Assembly (NCBI GenBank): GCA_965222175.1
Contig: OZ244938.1
Location: 930,001 to 994,000, forward strand
DNA length: 64,000 nt
Direction of reading: 5' to 3'
Source: NORP240 sp965222175
GTDB taxonomy: Bacteria; Pseudomonadota; Gammaproteobacteria; Pseudomonadales; Pseudohongiellaceae
Numbering within the stretch: position 1 is the first letter of the stretch; every line of letters starts with the position of its first letter. The translations under genes were made by a program, and so were the position numbers. A model generated the notes under the pieces. That model had not been told where the DNA came from. It saw only the letters and a program-made list of their open reading frames with translations, and ran no database searches. This document shows, piece after piece, positions 52,115-59,716 of this stretch.

Positions 52115-52384
52115 ATGTGTGCACAACGTGCAGTGCAAGATCGCGGCAGTCCCCCACCGGGGATTTCACCTGCCGTTAGTCCTGTGGAAATAAGTCTCGC
52201 GGAAACAAGTACCGTGGAAACAGGTCCCGCGGAAATAAATACCGTGGAAACAAGTCCCGCGGAAATAAATACCGTGGAAACAAGTCCCGTGAAAACGAGA
52301 CCCGTGACAGCCGTTGCTGCGGCAACCGGTTCAACGCGGCTGCCGCAGCAACCGGGACGGACCTGCCGGTACCTGGCCTGGTAA
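52115..52384 (+). CDS. Possible 89-residue protein with pentapeptide repeats
   Basis: A frame with an excellent ribosome site (AAAAGGAGAGAAGT just before the ATG). The middle third is an eight-unit 15-bp DNA repeat that reads as pentapeptides such as VETSP, AEINT, VETGP and AETST. Flanks are Pro, Ala and Thr rich. No signal peptide or family is visible. Because similar tandem repeats in this window are non-coding leaders, this could be a leader of the next two genes instead of a gene. The opposite strand also has an open frame through the repeat. Confidence 0.35.
   Translation: MCAQRAVQDRGSPPPGISPAVSPVEISLAETSTVETGPAEINTVETSPAEINTVETSPVKTRPVTAVAAATGSTRLPQQPGRTCRYLAW
52186..52305 (+). repeat. 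Eight 15-bp tandem repeats
   Basis: Eight units of 15 bases from 52186 to 52305, alternating between two types, GGAAACAAGTCCCGC and GGAAATAAATACCGT; units 4-5 and 6-7 repeat nearly identically, implying duplication of a 30-bp dimer. The unit length keeps the reading frame. They precede the small genes at 52403 and 52663. Confidence 0.85.
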
Positions 52385-52402
52385 CAGTGGCCAGGGCGGT
52401 CG

Positions 52403-52666
52403 GTGACTGACTACCGGACCCGCTACTGCCTGAGTCGGGAAGAGGGCCACTGGTACCTCTGGCATTGTCATCGTCAGACACCTGACTCTGTTGATTTCAG
52501 CGCCCCGCGGGGATTCCTGAAGCTGACGCCCACGTGGCAGCTGTTATCCTGGTGCGTGGATGCCGGTCTCGCCCCGCGTCAGGCCGCGGTTGTGCTGCTG
52601 GGCGGCAAAGCGCCACGGGGGCTGAAAGTCGTGGCAACCGTCGCGGCGGGAGGCTTAACACGGTGA
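52403..52666 (+). CDS. Small protein of unknown function
   Basis: An 87-residue protein starting at GTG 52403. The first half (YCLSREEGHWYLWHCHRQTP) is rich in His, Cys and Trp, the second (APRQAAVVLLGGKAPRGLKV) resembles a small helical domain. No signal peptide and no family I know. The stop overlaps the start of the next gene in GTGA, which supports both being real. A long in-frame or antisense alternative is less convincing. Confidence 0.5.
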   Translation: MTDYRTRYCLSREEGHWYLWHCHRQTPDSVDFSAPRGFLKLTPTWQLLSWCVDAGLAPRQAAVVLLGGKAPRGLKVVATVAAGGLTR

Positions 52667-52959
52667 CCAGGCCACGGCCAAAATTCTGCGTCGGCGAAGT
52701 GGTGGCTATCGACAGCGTCCTGCGGCCGGATCTCAATTGCCGGGCTACTGAAGTCCTCGACTGTCGCTACCACGACCTGGTCAAGGTGCGGAATATCCCC
52801 TACACCGGCTGGGTCTACCGGGTAGCGGCAAATCCCAAGCGCTGGTGCGAACCCGCATTGCGCAAGCTGCCGCCGGTAGAGGAAAACAGCTTCGACCGGC
52901 TGATGGACAGGCTCAAGGACCGGGAACCGGAAGTGGCTGGAAATGTTGAGCCAGACTGA
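52663..52959 (+). CDS. Small protein of unknown function
   Basis: A 98-residue protein starting at GTG 52663, overlapping the upstream stop by one codon. The sequence CVGEVVAIDSVLRPDLNCRA and YHDLVKVRNIPYTGWVYRVA looks like a small beta-barrel (SH3- or KOW-like) domain, followed by an acidic helical tail. Such arrangements are seen in small accessory proteins of integrative elements, but no family can be named. It forms a two-gene unit with 52403-52666. Confidence 0.5.
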   Translation: MTRPRPKFCVGEVVAIDSVLRPDLNCRATEVLDCRYHDLVKVRNIPYTGWVYRVAANPKRWCEPALRKLPPVEENSFDRLMDRLKDREPEVAGNVEPD

Positions 52960-53149
52960 TCGCACCTGTGTCCTTGCTGCTCATTCTACCCATTGCAGTA
53001 ATTCCATGGATAGAGCCCTGATCAGCAGGCTGCCGGGCTGCCGGATGAGGGCGCCGGCGCGCTTTACTGCCAGCAGTTTCAAATCGGGCGCTATGCTCTC
53101 CCCCCACCGGGGGTGGTGTCTCAGGTTGAAAGTACGTAGCGGGTCGAGA

Positions 53150-53252
53150 GTGAGGCCGGGGTCTGACGCTGAGGACGTCCGAGGCATGGATGCCGAGGCC
53201 GAGCGCACAGGGACGTGCGTCTGCGTTCCTCAGCGTCGGACCCCGGCCTCAC
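53150..53252. repeat. Long hairpin element with 26-bp arms
   Basis: Arms at 53150-53175 and 53227-53252 pair over 26 bases with one mismatch (core GCCGGGGTC and GACCCCGGC). The loop holds two smaller hairpins, GGCAT-GGATGCC and CGCAC-AGGGAC-GTGCG, giving a three-stem structure. The loop wording (GAGGCATGGATGCCGAGGC and GCGCACAGGGACGTGCG) resembles intergenic repeats common in other gammaproteobacteria. It lies in the 585-base gap 52960-53544, where no convincing gene is seen; a 60-residue frame at 53339-53521 is doubtful. Confidence 0.65.
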
Positions 53253-53544
53253 CCATAACCACCGAACAAAACTTCAAGCTGAGCCACTACCCCCACAAGC
53301 ATTCTTCTGCTGTTTTCGGTAGTATTGAGTCAATTGCCATGCAGGACCGACACGTCAGCGTGAGACAGAAATCCGCTATTGCCCGCAGAGAGACGCAGCG
53401 TGATTACGTCCGTGCAGTCGCGACGCTGTCGCCTCCCGAAAGGGGACGGACTACGCAGGAAACACTGCAATCCTGTCGGCCGGTTTTTGGCAAGGCCAAG
53501 GCTTTTTCCGCTTACGCCTGATCACCCACAATGGAGAATAACTC

Positions 53545-54153
53545 ATGAACAAGCCCCGATGTATGCCACACGCTGTCGCGCTGACCTTTTCCCTCGTACT
53601 CCTCGCTTTCGCGCCGCTGAGCGGGCTGGCCCAGGGGGAATGGACTACCCTGATTGACGGTACCGAGGGCCTGGAGAATTTCGATGTCCTGGGCGACGCC
53701 AACTGGACTGCGGAAATGGCGTCGATTCGCGCTACCGAGGGCAGCGGCGCGTCCTGGCTGGTGAGCAAACAGAGCTACAGCGACTTTGAACTGCGGGTTG
53801 AATTCTGGGCGTCAGATGATGCCAACAGCGGCGTGTATATGCGTTGTCAGAATCCGCAGCGCATTACCGACCGGGATTGCTACGAGGCCAATATCTTCGA
53901 CCAGCGTCCGGACGCCGCCTACGGCACCGGTGGCATCGTGCATGTCGCGCCAGTGTCAGAACCACTGCCCAAGGCCGGGGACCGCTGGAATGTCTACAAG
54001 CTTGTCCTTGATGGTGATCACCTGATCGTGGAGCTGAATGGCGAGAGAACTGTGGACGTGCGCGACGACAAACTGGCCAGCGGACCCTTCGCCCTGCAAT
54101 GGGGTCGTGGTGAATTACGCTTTCGCAAAGTGCAGATCAGACCGCTGCCGTAG
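53545..54153 (+). CDS. Secreted 3-keto-disaccharide hydrolase-like (DUF1080) protein
   Basis: A 202-residue exported protein. Signal peptide about residues 1-29 (hydrophobic core VALTFSLVLLAFAPLSGLA). The mature part is a single concanavalin-like jelly roll of the DUF1080 / 3-keto-disaccharide hydrolase family: WTTLIDGTEGLENFDVLGDA, DFELRVEFWASDDANSGVYM, then GPFALQWGRGELRFRKVQIR at the end. Such proteins bind or hydrolyse glycans in the periplasm or outside. It precedes a secreted esterase gene in the same direction with a 7-bp repeat array between them. Start follows a TGGAGAATAACTC ribosome site. Confidence 0.88.
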   Translation: MNKPRCMPHAVALTFSLVLLAFAPLSGLAQGEWTTLIDGTEGLENFDVLGDANWTAEMASIRATEGSGASWLVSKQSYSDFELRVEFWASDDANSGVYMRCQNPQRITDRDCYEANIFDQRPDAAYGTGGIVHVAPVSEPLPKAGDRWNVYKLVLDGDHLIVELNGERTVDVRDDKLASGPFALQWGRGELRFRKVQIRPLP

Positions 54154-54163
54154 TTGATGGGGG

Positions 54164-54240
54164 GGACAGAGGACAGGGGACAGAGGACAGAAGGCAGAGG
54201 ACAGAGGACAGAAGACAGAGGACAGAGGACAGAGGAAAGT
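54164..54240 (+). repeat. Eleven 7-bp tandem repeats (GGACAGA)
   Basis: Units of GGACAGA with a few variants (GGACAGG, AGGCAGA, AGACAGA) run from 54164 to 54240, starting ten bases after the DUF1080 stop. A purine-rich array on the coding strand, located between two secreted-protein genes. Related degenerate units continue to about 54265. Confidence 0.85.
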
Positions 54241-54349
54241 TAGTGGAAGACAGAAGACTGAAAACAGCGGGTGGCAAACTGAAGTGAGATAAACCGGCCG
54301 CGGTGTTGGGAATTTTTTGCAGATTTCAATCAGGCTGAGGGGAATTGCT

Positions 54350-55315
54350 ATGAGACAGGTAACCACGAGAAGCGCCCTGGCGCCGGCGGCAACTTTTTTC
54401 GTCCTGGTGTTACTGGGTTTTGCCGGGCCGGCCGTCGACACCACGCTGGCTCAACCTGTTGAGCGGGACTTCGTCGGCGTCGCTGCCGGCTACTCGCTGA
54501 CACCCGATATCACCTATCACCGCGCTGGCGGTATGGATCTCAAGCTTGACGTTTACCGGCCACGGGGCAGCGCATCGGCCAATCCCACCCTGGTGTATAT
54601 CCATGGCGGCGGCTGGACCAATGGCAGCAAGGAAAGCTCGGCGCTGACTTTTCTGCCTTACCTGGAAATGGGCTGGTCGGTGGTCAACGTGGCCTACCGG
54701 CTTGCCGAAGTCGCCCATGCGCCCGCCGCGGTTGAAGATACCCGCTGTGCACTCCGCTGGGTATACCGCAACGCGGACCAATACGGCTTCGATCGTGACG
54801 CCATCGTAGTCACCGGTAATTCGGCCGGCGGACACCTGGCACTGACCACCGGCATGCTGCAGGCATCGGATGGCCTGGATGCCCAGTGTCCGGGGGACCG
54901 CATGCGCACCTGGGCAATCGGTCCCGCCAACACCGATACCCTGCGCGTTGCCGCCATCATCAACTGGTATGGCATAACCGACGTCGTGGATCTGCTGGAC
55001 AGCGGCCCCGGATCATCCGGCAATTTTACCGAGGCCTGGTTGGGAAGCGCAGTAAACCGCCGGGAAATCGCCGCGCGGGTGACTCCCCTGAACCATGTCC
55101 GTTCGACCCTGCCTCCCATCCTTACCATTCATGGCACCGACGACACCATCGTGCCCTATGAGCACGGCGTGCGTTTGCACCAGGCACTGGATGAAGCGGG
55201 TGTGCCGAATCGGCTGATCTCCATCGACGGTGGCGGCCACGGCGGATTCAGCTATGACGAGATGCGCATGATCTACGGGGAGATCCGCGAGTTTCTCGGG
55301 CAGCTTCAGCTGTAA
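54350..55315 (+). CDS. Secreted alpha/beta hydrolase, esterase of the HSL/BD-FAE type
   Basis: A 321-residue esterase. ATG 54350 follows GAGGGG at a good distance; a signal peptide of about 34 residues is present. The oxyanion motif is YIHGGGWTNG, the nucleophile is in VTGNSAGGHLALT, the acid in HGTDDTIVPYEHG, and the base in GGGHGGFSYDE. This matches bacterial polysaccharide-deacetylating or feruloyl-type esterases (BD-FAE group) and the hormone-sensitive lipase family. It would act in the periplasm, possibly with the preceding DUF1080 protein on plant or algal glycans. A terminator follows at 55352. Confidence 0.9.
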   Translation: MRQVTTRSALAPAATFFVLVLLGFAGPAVDTTLAQPVERDFVGVAAGYSLTPDITYHRAGGMDLKLDVYRPRGSASANPTLVYIHGGGWTNGSKESSALTFLPYLEMGWSVVNVAYRLAEVAHAPAAVEDTRCALRWVYRNADQYGFDRDAIVVTGNSAGGHLALTTGMLQASDGLDAQCPGDRMRTWAIGPANTDTLRVAAIINWYGITDVVDLLDSGPGSSGNFTEAWLGSAVNRREIAARVTPLNHVRSTLPPILTIHGTDDTIVPYEHGVRLHQALDEAGVPNRLISIDGGGHGGFSYDEMRMIYGEIREFLGQLQL

Positions 55316-55351
55316 GGTACCGGGTCAACAGCCTGTGAATCAGAGGTTCCT

Positions 55352-55378
55352 CAGGTTTGTCCCGACAACCTGTTTTTC
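55352..55378 (+). terminator. Intrinsic terminator after the esterase gene
   Basis: CAGGTT (55352-55357) pairs with AACCTG (55367-55372), extended by an inner TGTC/GACA pairing, and is followed by TTTTTC. Just before it, ATCAGAGGTTCC (55339-55350) equals the last 12 bases of the family A miniature element. The gap 55316-55729 holds no gene. Confidence 0.7.
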
Positions 55379-55668
55379 TCAGGCAGCCTATCAATCGTTG
55401 TTCGAGTTCCTTCATTTATAAACCGCCCAACGGCATTCACTACGACATGGCCAGGAATGAGGGAGTCGTTGAACAGCGATCTGTTCTGGGTCCAGTGGCA
55501 ACTACGCCCATCAGGTCCGAGTAAATCCCGACTGCGTTGTTGAATTCACCGGATCCGGCGAGGCGATGAACATGCTTTTCGGCCACATCGCTGCGCTGTG
55601 CGGCGCCTGAAAGCAGTGAGCTTCGCCAGTTGGACGCGCCATCCCATGGCTGATGTGCGAGGCAATAA

Positions 55669-55699
55669 AAAACCCGGTCACGTGACGTGACCGGGTTTT
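55669..55699. terminator. Bidirectional intrinsic terminator
   Basis: AAAACCCGGTCACG (55669-55682) and CGTGACCGGGTTTT (55686-55699) are perfect 14-bp complements around TGA, with A/T runs on both sides. It ends the minus-strand beta-propeller gene at 55730 and can also stop plus-strand transcription. Confidence 0.9.
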
Positions 55700-55729
55700 C
55701 TGATGGCTTACTGCCTGATTGCCGCAGGT

Positions 55730-56794
55730 TTACTTCACCGGTCGTACGTAGCGCTTGATGCCACCGACCGGGCCCACCTCGGCGCCGAAAATGTTGCCGT
55801 GCTTGTCGGCAACCACACCTTCGGCAGTACAGGTTCCGCGGCAGTCTGGTTGTGGATCCGGGATCAGGAATTCCACTTCACCGGTTATTGCGCTGCCTAC
55901 CCGGATACCGCGAGTCCAGTCGCCGTGAGCCGGGTTTACCGAGCCGGACTCGGAGTCGGCGGCGTACAGTACATCATGGTCGTCGATATAGATGCCGCTG
56001 TTCCGGCTGAACTGATACCAGACATCGATAAGGTTGCCGTCCTGATCGAATATCTGGACACGGTTGTTACCCCGGTCGGCGACGAAAAGACGGCCCCTTG
56101 TATCCATGGCCAGGGCATGTGGCTGACGGAAATTACCCGGCTCTTCACCCCATGTGCCCCACTTCCTGATCAGGTTGCCCTGGGCGTCGAACTTGTACAT
56201 GGCGTTAGGCGTGCCTTCGGCGCTGGAGTGGCCTTCACCGATGAAAACCGAACCGTCGGGTGCAACCAGCACGTCGTTGGGCGTGTAGCAGCACTCACCG
56301 TTGCTGCCGCCGCCTTTCACGCCGATAGACATCAGGTGGACACCGGTGGGGCTGAACTTGTGAACCTGGTGGCCGTAAGGCTCACCGGTGTAACCCTGCA
56401 TCTGATCGGTACCACGGGCGTCGGCAATCCATACGTTGCCCCAGGGATCGACTTCAATGCCGTGGGGCCAGGTGATGTAACCGGCACCGAAACTGCGCAC
56501 CAGGTTCCCGTCCTTGTCGAAAAGCATGACGGGATTTACATCAGGGTTCTGAATACAGGCATTGGCATTGCCGCCGCAACGCTCCGCCACCCAGACGCTC
56601 TCACCGTCCAGATCGATTTCTACAGTACTGGATGATCCCCACTCGCGGCCGGCCGGCAGCTTGAAAAAACCGGATTGGGTGATGTAAGGATTGGGCAGGT
56701 CGTTGACCGGCTCCATGTCAGCCTGGGCAAGCCCAAGTGCCGGTACCATGCACAGTGCAAGACAGGCTGATCTGATGGCTCTAAGGTTATTCAT
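55730..56794 (-). CDS. Secreted six-bladed beta-propeller protein (NHL/SMP-30-like)
   Basis: A 354-residue exported protein. The ATG at 56794 (MNNLRAIRSACLALCM) starts a signal peptide ending near QA; an upstream Met would precede it with 19 unrelated residues. NHL-type blades are visible: WPHGIEVDPWGNVWIADARG, TPNDVLVAPDGSVFIGEGHS, RQPHALAMDTRGRLFVADRG, NRVQIFDQDGNLIDVW. Pairs of cysteines (CGGNANAC, ECCYTP, DCRGTC) suggest disulphides. Family members include gluconolactonase-like and peptidyl-alpha-hydroxyglycine lyase-like enzymes and pure binding proteins; which applies is not clear. Monocistronic, with a bidirectional terminator. Confidence 0.88.
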   Translation of the reverse strand: MNNLRAIRSACLALCMVPALGLAQADMEPVNDLPNPYITQSGFFKLPAGREWGSSSTVEIDLDGESVWVAERCGGNANACIQNPDVNPVMLFDKDGNLVRSFGAGYITWPHGIEVDPWGNVWIADARGTDQMQGYTGEPYGHQVHKFSPTGVHLMSIGVKGGGSNGECCYTPNDVLVAPDGSVFIGEGHSSAEGTPNAMYKFDAQGNLIRKWGTWGEEPGNFRQPHALAMDTRGRLFVADRGNNRVQIFDQDGNLIDVWYQFSRNSGIYIDDHDVLYAADSESGSVNPAHGDWTRGIRVGSAITGEVEFLIPDPQPDCRGTCTAEGVVADKHGNIFGAEVGPVGGIKRYVRPVK

Positions 56795-57396
56795 GTTACA
56801 ACTCTCATTATTGGAAAAGGGCTGACAAGCATAAACCAGCGGTCTGACCATTTCAAACCCGCGACAGGGGCCAGGATGACGCCGTAACCGGCCGGCAATG
56901 GAGGGTTGACCGTGACCACGGGATCAATGAGGGTAAAACGGGCGCAGCCGTGACCTGGCAGGAACTGCTGAGCAGGCGCGGTTTGCCAGGTGTCCCGTTG
57001 GATTCTCAGCCGGTCTTTCAGCGAATTCCCGGCAGGCGCAACAGTCCTTCCACAGCCTGGCGAAGTCAAGTGCACGGTTGACTCAAACCCATTGATTGGT
57101 GCCACGTGATGGTGAAAGGCACCGTGGTGCCGGCTGTTCATCCAGCCCTTAAAAATCCCCGACGCAGAGGTTTCCATCAATGATGAAAGCCGTGAGCTGG
57201 CCGGGTCGTGGCCAGTCGATCCGGACGCCTGACGTGGGCAGATATGGAACTACCGATATAAAACAGTCGGTCGAATATGCCCGGAGTGACAGCTGGAGGT
57301 GTCGAGGGGCGGTTAGATAAAAACTGGATACAAACCGGAGAATTGAGGTTATCCTAGTCCGCGTCAATAACTGTTGAAAAACAACCTGGTGAATTT
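56795..57396. other. Intergenic region without a recognisable gene
   Basis: About 600 bases between divergent genes. Frames on the minus strand (56791-57180 and 57149-57367) have no signal peptide, family motif or good ribosome site. A small GTTG/CAAC hairpin lies just before the yidB-like start. Nothing else stands out. Confidence 0.4.
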
Positions 57397-57789
57397 ATGG
57401 ATATTCTGGACCTGGCAGTAAAAGCACTTGGCAACAATCTCGGTGACAAGGCGTCACACACTGAAGCCGCTCGCGGCGTACTGAGCAAACTGGTGGGCAA
57501 GGGTGATTCCCTGGACCTGGCAGGCCTGGTGGACAACCTGAAGGGAAAGGGACTTGGCAGTATTGCCGATTCCTGGCTGGGCGATGGTGACAACAAGGAG
57601 ATAACGGCGGAGCAGGTCAAGGATGTTCTGGGCGAGGAACAGGTCGCCGAGGCGGCGGAAGCTCTGGGAACGGACAAGAACGAGCTGCTGGACAGCTTGA
57701 AGAAGGTGTTTCCGCAAATGGTGGACAAGTCCAGCAAGGGCGGTTCTTTGATGGATTCCATTGGCGGGATCGCGGCGAGGTTTTTCTAA
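57397..57789 (+). CDS. YidB-like protein (DUF937)
   Basis: A 130-residue cytoplasmic protein of the DUF937/YidB type: a Gly- and Leu-rich N-terminal half (LSKLVGKGDSLDLAGLVDNL, GKGLGSIADSWLGDGDN) and a conserved C-terminal region with LGTDKNELLDSLKKVFPQMV. Function in this family is unknown. ATG at 57397, after AACAACCTGGTGAATTT. Convergent with the next gene. Confidence 0.85.
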   Translation: MDILDLAVKALGNNLGDKASHTEAARGVLSKLVGKGDSLDLAGLVDNLKGKGLGSIADSWLGDGDNKEITAEQVKDVLGEEQVAEAAEALGTDKNELLDSLKKVFPQMVDKSSKGGSLMDSIGGIAARFF

Positions 57790-57820
57790 CCCCCCGCCAC
57801 AATGCCTGCCGGAAACTGCA

Positions 57821-58228
57821 TCAGTGGGTGATGAGCGGGTCCAGGGTCTTGGCCTGTTCCACCCACTTTGTGACCACGGTGGCGCTGGGGGCGGCACGGG
57901 TCAGCTTCTTTTCCTCGTTGACCTTGGCCATCGCCGCGGCCAGGTTTTCGGCATTGCGGTTACGCAATTCCTTGACGGTATCCACGCCCGCGGCTTCCAG
58001 CAGCTCCGAATACTCCTCACCAACGCCTGAAATCCGCATCAGGTCGGCCATGTTGGCCCAGTTCAGCAGTTGTTTTTCGGTACAGCCGGTTGATTCGGCA
58101 ACAGCCTTCCGACCGGCCTTGTCGCAACACTTCTTCAGCAGGTCATCGGTGGTGGCAATTTCAGCCGTTGCCAGCTTCGCCTTCATTGCAGGGCCGATGC
58201 CCTCGATATCGTCTATTTTGTAAGCCAT
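57821..58228 (-). CDS. DUF4332 helix-hairpin-helix protein
   Basis: A 135-residue protein of the DUF4332 family. The first half (IDDIEGIGPAMKAKLATAEI) and a second (LMRISGVGEEYSELLEAAGV) are tandem helix-hairpin-helix units that usually bind DNA or ribonucleoprotein; CCDKAGRKAVAE and GCTEKQLLNWANMA lie between them. No signal peptide. It is convergent with the YidB-like gene; a 31-base gap separates them. Role unknown. Confidence 0.88.
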   Translation of the reverse strand: MAYKIDDIEGIGPAMKAKLATAEIATTDDLLKKCCDKAGRKAVAESTGCTEKQLLNWANMADLMRISGVGEEYSELLEAAGVDTVKELRNRNAENLAAAMAKVNEEKKLTRAAPSATVVTKWVEQAKTLDPLITH

Positions 58229-58331
58229 GGTAAATATCCCTCAATTGGTTGGATTGATCGAACAACAATTTTTCTGCGTGTAAGTACTACGTGCTTATAC
58301 CTTACCGCAATCACGATTGCACTTTGGATTA

Positions 58332-59045
58332 TTAAAAACTCCAGACAACGGTGACCGCAGTCTGCGTGTCGGTTTTCTCACGACCGGCGGGCACGTCAGT
58401 CTGGTGCTTGACATAGAACGACAGGCGCAGGGCGAAGTTTTCCATCAGCGCACTCTCGATGCCGGTTTCGGAACGATAAATATTGGTTTCTTCACCCAAT
58501 TCTGACGCCACGTTCAGGAAAAAATTGGCGGTATCCGACATCTGCCACAGGTATTCCCCGGCGATCCGCAGGATTGCCTCGTTGAACTCGTCGGTTTCAG
58601 TTACCGAGCGACGAAAACCAGGACCGATGTCGGTGGCCAGGCTCATGTCGTCCCGAGTGTTGAACCAGGTGCGACCGTAGCTGGCGGTGACGTCCGTCTG
58701 GTAGTCAAAACCACTGAAGCGGTCGTCCTCGTAAGCACCCCTGACGGCCAGGTAGCTGATGTCGCTGAGGTCCCGGCGACCCCGGGCCACGTGGTAGAAC
58801 CGTTGTGCGGTGACATCGCCGAGTCGCGAGTTGCGCAGGCCGTCTGAGGTGAACTGGTATTCCCAGTTTTCGGTGAGATAGTCAACCGTCACGCCGTAGG
58901 AGACGTTTTCTTCTTCGGTATTTCCCGAGGTGAAGATCGCTCCCAGTTGGATCTCGGTGGCAATGTCCCCGGGCTGTTGTGCGAAGGCGCCGCAGGGCAG
59001 CAGCCAGATTGAAGCGAACAACACCTGTTTTGTAACTTTCCTCAT
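58332..59045 (-). CDS. Outer membrane protein of the DUF481 (YdiY-like) family
   Basis: A 237-residue exported beta-barrel. Signal peptide about residues 1-22 (VLFASIWLLPCGAFAQQ). Conserved DUF481 features are LGAIFTSGNTEEENVSYGVT, WEYQFTSDGLRNSRLGDVTA and a closing QTAVTVVWSF with C-terminal Phe. In E. coli such proteins respond to osmotic or acid stress; the exact job is not known. Monocistronic, with 671 bases upstream that contain no supported gene. Confidence 0.9.
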   Translation of the reverse strand: MRKVTKQVLFASIWLLPCGAFAQQPGDIATEIQLGAIFTSGNTEEENVSYGVTVDYLTENWEYQFTSDGLRNSRLGDVTAQRFYHVARGRRDLSDISYLAVRGAYEDDRFSGFDYQTDVTASYGRTWFNTRDDMSLATDIGPGFRRSVTETDEFNEAILRIAGEYLWQMSDTANFFLNVASELGEETNIYRSETGIESALMENFALRLSFYVKHQTDVPAGREKTDTQTAVTVVWSF

Positions 59046-59493
59046 AATTGCAGTTCCAGAATTTCTAATTTTCAGTTACTGGTATCTCCAGAAACAGCGT
59101 GGAGACGTCGATGTATCAGCGTGTCTGTCCTGTTGCGGGAACGGGTTGGATGTCCTTTCTTGGTGAAGGTTCTGCAAGCCTGTTCGGTCGGATAAAGGAA
59201 TACACACCGGCAACTTCCGACACCGGTCAGGCAGCGGACAGCACCACTACGTGGTTGGCTGCAGCCTGGATCACTTTGCGGAAGGGCTGCGGATCATAGA
59301 GGATCGTTCCGTGGTTTGCAATCCGCTCAGCCTCCCGGCACGCTGACCCGGCACAGGCTGTTGATGTATATCAATTCGCGTTGTAAGTTTCTGCGGGACC
59401 ACGAATATTTCAGCGGGGGATCTGGTGCACGGCCGCGTGATGTACTTCAAAGCATCCAGACGCTGGCGATAGTAAACTCCTGACAAGTTCAAA

Positions 59494-59637
59494 CAAGAAG
59501 TCAAGCAGGCAAGAAGACAAGTAGACAAGAAGATAAGCAGACAAGAAGATAAGTAGATAAGAAGATAAGTAGACAAGAAGACAAGTAGAAAAGAAGATAA
59601 GTAGACAAGTAGATAAGTAGGCAAGTAGACAAGCAGT
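59494..59637 (+). repeat. Eighteen 8-bp tandem repeats
   Basis: A 144-base array of 18 units of the form YAAGNAGA, for example CAAGAAGA, TAAGTAGA and CAAGTAGA, from 59494 to 59637. It is wholly purine-rich on the plus strand except for scattered pyrimidines and ends 80 bases before the HDOD gene. No stop-free plus-strand gene covers it; the minus strand reads as an artificial Leu-rich track. The rest of the 59046-59716 gap shows no gene. Confidence 0.9.
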
Positions 59638-59716
59638 TGTACCCGGCCAGGGTATGACCATGTCACCCGGACAAGCCACTGTTGTCTGACCCCAATGATT
59701 GAAGGAAGCAACAAAC

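Noticed and set aside
52943..53521. 192-residue plus-strand frame
   Set aside because: Runs through the 26-bp hairpin element and has no domain or ribosome site; only the last 60 codons could be a doubtful small gene.
55703..56635. 310-residue plus-strand frame
   Set aside because: Antisense shadow of the beta-propeller gene; it begins within the terminator region and has no family features.
59494..59637. Repeat array considered as CRISPR
   Set aside because: Units are 8 bp and contiguous with no unique spacers, and there are no cas genes in the window. The same holds for the other tandem arrays.
59271..59714. Open minus-strand frame reading as a Leu-rich membrane-like protein
   Set aside because: The Leu-rich part is only the complement of the 8-bp tandem repeat array; there is no ribosome site or conserved domain.
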